A DNA stretch of 64,000 nt from Stramonita haemastoma. Taxonomy: Eukaryota; Mollusca; Gastropoda; Neogastropoda; Muricidae. Each line of letters opens with the position of its first letter. Position 1 is the stretch's first letter. The stretch lies in the NCBI GenBank assembly GCA_030674155.1, contig CM060324.1, forward strand, positions 52,618,456-52,682,455, given 5' to 3'. The notes under the pieces were generated by a model that was given only the letters and a program-made list of their open reading frames with translations, was not told the DNA's origin and did no database searches. Both the position numbers and the translations under genes were made by a program. Of the stretch, positions 26,926 to 64,000 are shown in pieces.

Positions 26926-26981
26926 CATCCCCCCCCCACATCCCCCCCCCCCCCCCACCCCATCCTCCCCCACACAGACTT

Positions 26982-31443
<4,462 letters not shown>

Positions 31444-33122
31444 CTGAAAAAAATACAAACATATGATATTGGTCATTGCCTTTCCAATGGATCATTCCAG
31501 TGGCGTGGAGAGGGGGGGTCTGCTGCATGGGTAACAGCTTGCCCTCCATACTTACCTACCCAGGCTTTGCGCTCTAAAGACTAGAGCGCAACTCCATAGT
31601 CTTTCAAGACTGATGGGCGCCTACTACTACTATGATATTGTCACCTTACACAGCAGTCAGTTTCCCCCCATTTTCAGCTCCTCTCAGCAGCTAATTATTT
31701 CATCCCATCCCAGCCCAGCTGGGGCCAGTTAGTGCTATTTATAGCAGGGACTGACCACCCTTGGACAAGGTAAAAGGAAGGGGTGTGCTAAATTTAGCAC
31801 TCTGGACTGAGTGATGTTGGATTTGTGTGCTGTGCTTATCTTACATCATACAACCAGATATTATAGGTTTTTTTATTTCTTGGATTGAACTCCCAGGTTC
31901 ACCAATGAAAAGATTTTGCATATATGCAACTGTTTACCCACCATTAAGGTAGCTGCAATATGACTTAGGGGATGATGTCTAAACACGAACACCAGTGTGG
32001 ATGTGGCTATTTAAAAAAAAAAATCTTACTTCAGAAAAAAGGTTCATCATCCATTCCTACCAAAATAAAAAAAATGGCCTTCTTCTCTTTCAAAAGGTAG
32101 AATGGGTTTTTAATGTGTGTGCAAGATGCTCTGCATGAATTCATGCATGGAATCTTGGTTTACAGTCTCATCTGAAGGACTTTTGAGGGGAGTGGAGTCA
32201 GTACTGATGTTAACTCTAGGGGGAAAAATCCCCACAAACAGGCATCTGAGTGGTGGCTCAAACATGGGGGTGTCAGATCATGAGCACAATGCCCTAACCA
32301 CTAGCCTATCCTGCCCCCAATTAGACACGTCAAAAAGTATATATCCACAGCATAGTGGGTAGTAGACAGAAATCCAATTAATAGACAATCAGATCAGTTG
32401 ACAATACATAGACATGCACAGATACAACTAAACAAAGAAAACCTTGGCTATTTTGAATTATGAATGCACAATTTTTGTGTGTACACAATAACTAGGCATA
32501 GAAAGCAACAGTGATGACCGCAGTTAACTGTGTTGTTGCACATTTCTTGCACTCTTTCCTGCACTCACTTTCAGTTGATCTATTTTTTTTTTTAAATTGT
32601 GCTTCTTTTCAATTATTAGAGTTTGAGTTGCATACAGAATGCCTCGATTCTATTCAAAATATTGAATGGGAATTTTTTCAAAGTGTTGAAAAGAAAAGGA
32701 GTATTCACAAGACCTGATCTTTTTTGTATATGTCATCAATTTTTTTTCTAATCATAATTAAAAAAAAAGATAAACACCCAAACTATTTTTCACTCTCGTG
32801 TTATTTGCAACAGAACAGAGGCCAAACAGCTATTGGCAGCTGCAAATGTTGATAAGGGATTAGATCTTTGGTGGAAATCATAATCCAGTTTAGGGGGCCA
32901 CTGTTAAACACAGCATAGCTACGATCCATTACAGTCAATTAACTCTGCTGACAGCATTAACAGAGGGTGTGTGTATGGTGAGCAACCACCCTTACGCGTA
33001 ATGGTGAGCCATGGTTATACAGTCATGTACTGAGAAGTAGCCCATGATTTTACCTAGCCTACATCTCACTGCTCAATGTTCAGACAGCATCTGCAGATAC
33101 ATGATGTAAGCTGACAGCCAAG

Positions 33123-33341
<219 letters not shown>

Positions 33342-33351
<10 letters not shown>

Positions 33352-34041
33352 CCTAAAGCATTCAAACCGCCTACATAAAAGAGCTGTTAAACTAATCCGA
33401 TTGAATCCTAATACACTAACCACCACCAACTACAAAGAACTAGATATTCTTCCACTCAAAGACAGACTGCTGTTCAACAAGTACCTAAGTATGTTCAATA
33501 TATTAAACGAAAAGCCCCAAAGAAAGTTGTGGAAAAATTTGCTGTCAATAAAAACAGGCCTACCCATAGACTGTTTCTGCCAGCCCCATAATAATCTCTA
33601 TAAATCAAGCCTTGCATATTCAGGAAGAACATTGTGGAATAACCTACCTCAATTTCTAAAATCAGTTCCTTCTAAACAAATGTTTAAGAAGCTTTTGAAG
33701 AAACATCTGATGGACAAACTGTAAGTCCACGATTATTCGATACTACCTCACATTTGGCTGTTTGTTTTATTCATGCCCATGTTATTTTGTATTTTTATCA
33801 TTTGTATGTATGACGTGAGCTTATGCTGTACTGTCTTGGGTTTGGTTTTTATCTTGAGAGATTGGTTGTAAGAAAATCATCAATTATTTTAGCTTTTCAA
33901 CAAAGGTTGATATTTGTCTTTGAATGTTTTAAAAGTCAAATTTCATGATTTTTTTTTAGTGAGGGCAGGATGAAAAAAAGTTGTGTAAACTTAATCTTTT
34001 ACCCTCAATAAAGATCATTTTGACTTGACTTGACTTGACTT

Positions 34042-34043
<2 letters not shown>
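33342..34043 (+). mobile_element. 3' end of a non-LTR retrotransposon (LINE) with (TTGAC)n tail
   Basis: An open frame of about 125 codons to a stop at 33722-33724 encodes LHKRAVKLI, LPLKDRLLFNKY, NLYKSSLAYSGRTLWNNLP and MFKKLLKKHL. This is the typical C-terminus of Jockey/CR1-type polymerase ORFs. A 300-base 3' UTR follows, ending AATAAAGATCATTTTGACTT and then five TTGAC units. The 5' part is missing, as usual for truncated LINEs; the upstream CA tract is the junction. Confidence 0.75.
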
Positions 34044-34116
<73 letters not shown>

Positions 34117-34500
34117 TAAAAAAAAAGAAGAAGATCTGACTTCTTTTGTTTTCTTTTTTCCTTTTTTTTTTTTTTTGCTTTCTGCATAACTACAAAATGA
34201 TATCTCCCCCCCCCCCCCCCCTAAAAAAAAGAGACAAGGAGAGAGTGAGAAAGATAAGAAACAAAGACACAGAGACAGACAGGTAGAGGCAGACAGAAGA
34301 AAAAAAAAAGGCTGCTTAAAATGATTTTTTTTAATTTTACAAAATTATACAAAAAAGAACTAAAACAATAAAAGTAAAGTTAAAAACAAAGAAATCAAAT
34401 AAAGAAAACAAACACTAATGTGAATGAACTATCAACAAGCTAACCAGCTACTCTCCCAAACAACCAACCAACCAGCCAGCCATCCTACAAACAAATCAAT

Positions 34501-34536
<36 letters not shown>

Positions 34537-34804
34537 TGAACAAGCAAGCAAATAAAAAAAACCTTTCCTGTAGAGGTTTGCAATCATACTTTCTGACCAT
34601 GAATTCAGTCATTATTTTTATTTTTTTTTATGCTTGCCTGACAGAACACTGATGGAACTGATAGCCAGTGACAAGAGCTGTAAGACTATAATTTTGATAT
34701 TGTATTTTCCTGTCCATGGGTATATATCATAATGTATAGTGTGTTGTATGTGTGTAAGTGTATGTGTGTTGTGTTGTGTTGTGTTGTGTTGTGTTGTGTT
34801 GTGG

Positions 34805-35143
<339 letters not shown>

Positions 35144-35665
35144 CTGTGTCTCTGTCTGTGCTTACTTGTATACACGTTTGTTTATTTTCAGTATTTGTGA
35201 GTTACACGCATTAAGTGACAGGCCTAATCTTGGTGATTTTCCAAAGAATGTCCAACAATGTTAACAGCCTATTTCTTTCTTTCTCAATTTCCTTTTTAAA
35301 AATTTCCCTTCCAAACAAAAGGAAGTAACTTTACTGATGACAGCTACAAGCTGACTGATTAATGAAATTTATATAAATAATTTGTGAATCATACAGATTA
35401 CATTCTTAGTAAATTAGGTCATAATCATTGAATGCAATTAAATCCGTCATCAAGGATGAAATATTGACTTTCAAATTTTCTGCAAAGATAAGTGCATCGG
35501 ATTATACATAAAATAAATCATCTAAACTGATTTCTAATGACATTTTCATGACAAAAATCTGAAACAACTCTCTCACCTTGGAAGGTGTGGAACCTCGGTA
35601 TGTTTACTACACCACAATCACATTCAACTAATCGTCACCGGCTTGTGGGGGGAGATAATCGGTCA

Positions 35666-35676
35666 CCGCCATGTTG
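35666..35676 (+). promoter_or_regulatory. YY1-type site
   Basis: CCGCCATGTTG matches the CCGCCATNTTG consensus. YY1 sites of this form usually sit close to transcription starts with the downstream gene in this orientation, here MLH3. Confidence 0.4.
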
Positions 35677-35685
35677 TTTACATGT

Positions 35686-35699
35686 GTCAACTTAGCAAC
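35686..35699. promoter_or_regulatory. X-box-like (RFX) site
   Basis: GTCAAC-TT-AGCAAC fits the RFX pattern GTNRCC(N0-3)RGYAAC except at the last base of the first half. X-boxes are common in promoters of ciliary and testis genes. Confidence 0.25.
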
Positions 35700-36559
35700 A
35701 TTGTTTTGGAAACAGAAGTTTTCGTATAACAGTTCGTAATAATACATCAAACGCAATATGCAATCTTCAGAAGAATATATTATTAACCGCTATTTCATTG
35801 CAAGGTTAGGTTTTACGGATCGACAAAAAAAGTTGGAAGGAAAACCTAGCAACGAGATAATAGATTTATACAAAACTTACACTGGAAAACGAAATTTAAA
35901 TTAATGAATGACAATTTTTGTACTGAATGTGTAAGTTTACAGGGTTTTAGAACTTTTCCTGATATATCAGTGTTTGTGAAATTGAAGTACAAAATAGAAG
36001 TTAAGTAGTCAAGACGAATATTTGAACTCCAGTTGGTGTTTTGTATAGTCCAATTGGAGAGTGGTTCCGGTATGTCAGAACGTTAAAAATAGAACTTACT
36101 TTCATACTTTTGTTTTGTTTCACCTCATCGCACTTCCCCCATTTGTAACATTACAAAAGGTGAAGACATGTGGAACTGAAGGACGCATCAAGAACTGACA
36201 AACAACTGGAGTGAGTAGTACACACAGTGACTATATGCGGCAGGATTCCATTAATCGGCATTATCCCCCCTCCCCCCACAACAACATAACAACTTACACA
36301 CACAGAGGCACACACACACAACATACACACACACACAACACACACACACACACACACACACCACACACGCACACACACACGGTGTGTAAAGTATCAGATC
36401 TGCTTTTAGCTATTAACGTATTCTGCAATTTTGTTTGGTTATTGCTTTTTGGCTTAAGAAATAACGTTTTCATTTTTATTATGGAGGTTAATCAGATTGG
36501 TCCCTACGAAAATCTTCTATCAATTGTAAAGAAGCCTAAACTTTAATGGTAAATGCATG

Positions 36560-36775
36560 ACACAAGATCAAAAGGACTTGCAAAAACAATACTACAAGGC
36601 ACTGTCCAAAAGAGGCAGACCAAGGAAGAGATGGGAGGACAGCATCAGCCAATGGACAGGCCTATAATATAACCAAATTTTGAGAAAGGCAGAACAGAGA
36701 GGAATCGAGGGAACTGGTTGTCAAGCCTTCAGGGGTGCCCCCACGGTCGCCAGACTACGGGATAGATAGATTGAA
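36560..36775 (+). mobile_element. LINE C-terminal relic
   Basis: It encodes in part KRGRPRKRWEDSISQWTGL, a hallmark of the end of many LINE polymerase ORFs, then GTGCCCCCACGGTCGCCAGA and GGGATAGATAGATTG. Stops and the shift of frame show it is dead. Confidence 0.65.
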
Positions 36776-37241
36776 TTAGATTATATTTTGGTTTCCCCTT
36801 TTTTGTTTTTGGATATAATGGAAGATGAGAAGTATAAAGGGGAGGGTGTGTGTGTGTGTGCTTGGGCTATTTGATGCTCATTTGCTTGATTGTAAGCTGT
36901 ACTATTGCTTTGATATGTTGTTGCAGAGTACTGAATTAAGAAATTAATATTAAGAGATAACACACCAAGTGATTGTATTATTGAGGAGATAGTAGTAGTG
37001 AGGAAAATAAGTGCCAGCAACCACTCACAGTTAAAATAAGTAGGTAAGTAAGTTTTCATGACCAAGTAATAGTCATGAAAACCTCAGAAACAGAATGAAA
37101 ACATGCACATGCACACACTGACCTATTGTATCAGAACTATCAGAACACAAAACTCGCATAATTACTTAGATCACCGACCCTTCATTTTTTTTCCCTTCTT
37201 CATCGAATGCTTATACAGCAACTATTGTCCTTTTTTTTCAG

Positions 37242-59135
<21,894 letters not shown>

Positions 59136-59256
59136 AACAAACTAAAGGGAAAAACAGTGGAAATAAAGCACAGCATGCCCCCATCCGCAAAGTCGCCATG
59201 CGCTTTTGATTTGTTTGCTGTACAAGATTCGGCGCTTTTGTAAATTCCATACATTG

Positions 59257-59835
<579 letters not shown>

Positions 59836-60872
59836 TTTTGCCAATTTCAATGTAACTGTTGGAATCATTGTTATTACTCAGCTCTCAATAATTTTCACTT
59901 TCTTGGTTAATGAATTTCACGATGCTTAGAAAAGAAAGGCACAAAGGTATACAATCAGTATATTTGAGAGAAGTTGCAGGTTAGGAAAGTAATGGTTTGT
60001 GGAAGTAGTGAAGACGATGTTGATGCTGTGTGAAAATGGTTTTACTGCTGCAACTCTGATCTGTGTGGATAACTGAGCACATGGTGGATTGGTGGTATAG
60101 AAGTAACGCACCTGCCTAAGAAAGCAAAAAGTCCTGGTTTGAAGTGTGTGGTGGTTCGATCCCCGTTAGGGCCAGAAAATTTTCCTCCATCCACTAGATT
60201 GTGACTGGTGGTCTGGGTGCTAGTCTTTCAGATGAGATAATGAACCGAGGGCCCGTGTGTTACACATGATGATTTGGGGGGTGGTGGGGGGAGGGGGTAG
60301 AGAAGGGAAGGAGGAGTTTTAAACATTATTCAAGCCTCTGCCCATGTGCTTATCATATTGGGGCATTAGCAGTTGTATACCTTCGAAAAATGAAATGTTA
60401 GAAGTATTTTAAAAAAACAAAGAGAGATGTAGTCCTGAATTTCATTTGGATTTGAATCAAATGATTTGATTGTTTTTGGTACTGGATTTGAAACTGACAG
60501 TTTTGCGCGATTTGTTGTTGTTTTCCTCGCTTTTGTTGTCATTATGACTTCTGGTGTGCATGAATCCATTGATTGTTGTTTTGAGAATGGGGTTTTTTGT
60601 TTGTTTGAATCAACATGATGTCTGTCAGCATTACCTGCTTGCATTTCACTGTGATGTTCTAAAAATTACCTGTACAAAATTGATAACTGACTGACTGAGA
60701 AAATGTAGGAATTTTTATCTGTGATAAAAAGGAGAATGGACTGTTAATGATTTTATATGGAATTATTCAATTAATACTCAGCTTTGAGCAAACGATGGAT
60801 TTGTTTTGAGTTTGTCAGTGAATGGAATGAAAAGATGATGCAGCCCCTATCTTTCTGATTTTTTGTTTTGAT

Positions 60873-61604
60873 ATATCGATGCCTCAGAGCAAGAACGGTT
60901 TATCTGAAAAAAATACCAATTTTATATTTTTTTATATTTGGTAGAATTTACAGTAAACTTTCAGATGACAAAACGATAATTAAAATTTTTTTTTATATAT
61001 TAATTTTAAAGATATTTGAAGAAAACCGTTCTTGCACAAAATTACCTGAGTGAATTTCTCATGGTAAAAGGGATGACTGCACGGCACTCCGCTTTTGCTC
61101 TAAAGGCTGTAGTGCCAATTAACCTGGTAATTTGTGTAAGGAAGGACTTCCAGCTGTGCAAAACCTTCTTGCATGGGAAGGGATACACTAGGACCACTGG
61201 GCAGAGTTTACGCAACACTGGCGGGCCTGGATGCCGTGTGGTTCTTGCGTGGGAACACTGGTGGCTGGAGAGTGATCTTATCTGGGGAAAAAGGGTCAAG
61301 CTAATCACCATGCCATGCTTGCATGGGAGGAAGTGCCAGTTCTGCTGTAATTTCTCTGCAGACACGGGTGGTCTGGCTTCACTGCCAGTGTTTTTGCTAT
61401 CATGGCGTTTCTTCTACATGTATTACAACACAAACATACTATGGTAAAGATAGCATCAATGCCCTCCTCTCTCCGAAAACCAAACACTTCCATTCAATCC
61501 TCGATTTGTTCTGACCTTTCAAACTTTATCAAGTGAGCATATCTCAAAACTTTTGAAAATGGCAACTCTGCTGGTAGACCTTTCTTGCTCTGAGGCATCG
61601 ATAT
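60873..61604. mobile_element. 0.73-kb element with 23-bp perfect inverted repeats
   Basis: ATATCGATGCCTCAGAGCAA + GAA at 60873-60895 is the exact inverse of 61582-61604. If the repeat starts at TCGATG the flanks are TA on both sides, as for mariner-type elements. An internal inverted copy AACCGTTCTTGC (61023-61034) pairs with 60889-60900. No transposase is visible, so it would be non-autonomous. Confidence 0.6.
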
Positions 61605-61716
61605 GATGCAATCTGAGTGGGTTGTTAATAATAATATTAATAAAAAAGATGTCTTGAAACTTTGTGTTGGAGTGCTGATTTACTGAACTGTTATAGGCAG
61701 AAGTAGTTGTGAGTGA

Positions 61717-61785
<69 letters not shown>

Positions 61786-61789
<4 letters not shown>

Positions 61790-62110
61790 CAATTTCTTTT
61801 AACGTCTTTTCACAAATTGTGATATTAGACGGAAATGTGGGAGAGAGAGACAAAGACAAAGAAAGACAGAGGGGGAAGGGTGTGTGAATGTCAGGGGAAG
61901 AGGGCGTAGTTGGTAATGTATGGAAGATGGAATTTCAGAGGATCAATAGGGCCTACATGTGGATTGATAAAAAAATAATTAAAAAAACCTTAACATTACT
62001 TACCTAATAAACTACAATGAACAAAAAGGAAAATGCAGTTCTAACAATTCTTAACAAAAACAGTAATTCCAAAGAAAAAATGTGAGGTAATTTCACCTGA
62101 GAAAAAAGTC
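61786..62110 (+). repeat. Unclassified dispersed repeat, copy 2
   Basis: Colinear with 1353-1690: AACGTCTTTTCACAAATTGT, GTTGGTAATGTATGG, GGAAAATGCAGTTCTAACAA, AACAAAAACAGTAATTCCAA. It also follows a TG tract (61722-61788). Confidence 0.6.
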
Positions 62111-62177
62111 GTAATTAGCTCCCCCCCCCTCCCCCCCAAAAAAAAGAAAGAAACACCACCAACAATAACAACAAATT

Positions 62178-62179
<2 letters not shown>

Positions 62180-62221
<42 letters not shown>

Positions 62222-62248
62222 GTGTGTTCTCTGCATTTTGCACTACTT

Positions 62249-62294
<46 letters not shown>

Positions 62295-62335
62295 CCTCTC
62301 TCCTCTTCTCTCTTCTCTCTCCTCTCTCTCTCTAC

Positions 62336-62376
<41 letters not shown>

Positions 62377-62472
62377 ACACACACACTGTCTGTCTGCTCT
62401 GTCTCTCTGTCTCTCTCTCTGTCTCTCTCTGTCTGTCTGTCTGTCTGTCTCTCTGTCTCTCTCTCTCTCTCT

Positions 62473-62521
<49 letters not shown>

Positions 62522-62540
62522 ACACACACACACACACGAG
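62180..62540 (+). repeat. (TG)n, (CT)n, (CA)n cluster
   Basis: Alternating dinucleotide and TCTG tracts. Confidence 0.95.
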
Positions 62541-64000
62541 AGGGAGAGAAAGAAAGAGATTGTGTGTGCGTGCGTGCGTGCGTGTGTGTGTGTGTGCACG
62601 CGCGCGCGTGTGCACAAGTTTGATTTTTCCCCTTGTGTGAGTGTGTGCGTATGTGCACATGCACATAGGCTTGTTTTCGAATGCATTTCATCATTTTACG
62701 TGCGTGCATGAAAGAAATAGCCTGCACTTTTGCTGCACCCCTGCTGCTTTGATAATCACCTTCCTTGTTTTGCCGGTCACAGGGTGCAAAAGGCCTTGAT
62801 GCCAGTGATGAAGTCCTTTGGGGTATTAGCCTAGCCCAGTACCACTGAGCTAGTGTGGAGCCACCTGAAGGGTTAGTCCTCTTTGTCATCCTGAGTGAGT
62901 TTAAGCCTCTTGCCCTGGGGCTACTTGGGTTTGTGCACTCACTGCTTTTGAGGAAGATTTATTCCCATCCCTAATGAAAGCTGTGTTTTTCTCTCTCTCC
63001 TCTGCTTATTTTTAGTTTGGCTATTGTCGTTGTTCTTGGATGTTCTTTAGTCACAGTATTACCCAGTTCTTTGGGGTTGGAGGTTCATGTGGGATGGTCG
63101 TGGGAAGGACGTTGTGGCTGCCACCTCGGGTTGACTGCTCACTCAGTGTGGCTCCGCGACTGAGCTAATACTGTCGCTAGTAAGGGGCTTAGTAGGTGGT
63201 GTCTTGCATATGCTAGCTCAGAACAGGCACCACTGAACACCACCAAAGTGACCCAGCAGCAGTGCAGGGCCCCTCTGGCTGGTGGCCCCACGGCGGCCTG
63301 ATATTGATGGGCCACCTGTGGGACTTCCGACCCTGAGGATGAGACAAAACAAATCCGGGTATGGCTGTGGCTGAGAGATTGAAGTGAGAGGCGTGGGAAC
63401 AGTAAGGACAGGAGCATCGCAGAAGATGAGGCAGCAAAAAAACAACAAAACAACCAACAACAACAACAACAAAAAAACCAAGGAAAGAAGAAGGAAAAAA
63501 GAGCAGCTCAAAGATAACCTCCTGTCATGTTTGGACCAGGTTCGTATGGTTGAAGGTCTCCATGCAGTTAGCGAGAAGAAAAGCATTTAACAACACTACA
63601 CACGTGGTCCATGACGAGGCCGGTTCCAGTCAGGTGGTATTTTAGATTGTGCCGGTGTCTGGAATAACAAACTATCACAAAACTGCATCACACGGGGACT
63701 GGATGCAATACTAAAGAAGAACAAGCTATGTCAGAGTCAAGAAATAGTAGTTGTAGTATGGACTACTTTTTTTTTTCTACCTTGTTCTGTTTGGGAACAG
63801 CAAGACAGGAATGTCACAGAAGATGAGGTTGCACAAGAAAGGTATGTTCTTTTGGTTGCCTTCGGCGCCAGGGTTTTATCACAGTTCTTGATCAAATCAT
63901 TGATGCTGGGAGCAACAGCAAAGTGAGAGGCTGTATGATCAGTGGCTTTCCCACTCATGGAATTCCACTTTACAGCTTAATCTTCTAGTGATCGAATATG

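Larger units (their letters stand above)
35577..35804. promoter_or_regulatory. Candidate bidirectional promoter of ZC2HC1C-like and MLH3-like genes
   Basis: This is one of the few microsatellite-free stretches between the divergent genes. Both genes have an acceptor just before their ATG, so both need an upstream noncoding exon. On the minus strand a strong donor AAG|GTGAGAG sits at 35577/35576. On the plus strand AAG|GTTAGG sits at 35804. Between them lie CCGCCATGTTG (35666-35676, a YY1 consensus match) and GTCAACTTAGCAAC (35686-35699, an RFX X-box-like site). Another AGCAAC half-site is at 35848-35853. The use of these sites is inferred. Confidence 0.4.

Noticed and set aside
61016..61447. 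143-codon frame inside the inverted-repeat element
   Set aside because: No transposase motif or other domain recognised; likely non-coding filler.

Overview
Eukaryotic nuclear DNA, almost certainly from a mollusc and probably a marine gastropod. Genes are split by GT/AG introns, the intergenic DNA is packed with TG/CA, GA/CT, GACA and GATA microsatellites, and there are many short tRNA-headed interspersed repeats. The predicted proteins resemble animal proteins. The species cannot be fixed from sequence alone.

Three protein-coding genes can be supported. (1) Positions 1 to about 12,740, plus strand: the 3' part of a RADX-like gene (RPA1-related single-strand DNA-binding protein); its 5' end lies outside the window. 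Nine exons join in phase, followed by a last exon with small frame breaks. (2) Positions 26,982-31,443, minus strand: a complete ZC2HC1C-like gene with three coding exons and 690 codons, ending in two C2HC zinc fingers. (3) Positions 37,242-59,135, plus strand: a complete MLH3-like mismatch-repair/meiotic endonuclease gene with about 13 exons, including a 6.1 kb exon 2. It carries the N-terminal GHKL ATPase, a very long disordered linker and the C-terminal DQHA(X)2E(X)4E endonuclease domain. About a dozen single-base frame changes, many at homopolymers, interrupt it; assembly error is the simplest explanation.

ZC2HC1C and MLH3 are head-to-head. Both have a splice acceptor just upstream of the ATG, so both need an upstream noncoding exon. 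A microsatellite-free stretch near 35.6-35.8 kb with a YY1-type site and an X-box-like site is the best candidate shared promoter. From memory, the same two genes are divergent close neighbours on human 14q24.3, which would make this an old linkage. RADX and MLH3 both act on DNA during replication or recombination, but nothing here shows co-regulation.

Intergenic blocks (12.8-26.9 kb, 31.4-37.2 kb, 59.1-64.0 kb) hold only repeats and low-complexity DNA that I can recognise: several SINE families, LINE relics, a piggyBac-like MITE family with TTAA target sites, and a 0.73 kb element with 23-bp inverted repeats.

The most unusual pattern is that intronic minisatellites sit directly against splice sites. 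In RADX an exon end plus its donor has been tandemly copied about 12 times into the intron. In MLH3 an acceptor plus the first exon bases has been copied about 5 times, and another acceptor region with its branch point is duplicated. Three further arrays begin or end within a few to about 15 bases of a splice site.
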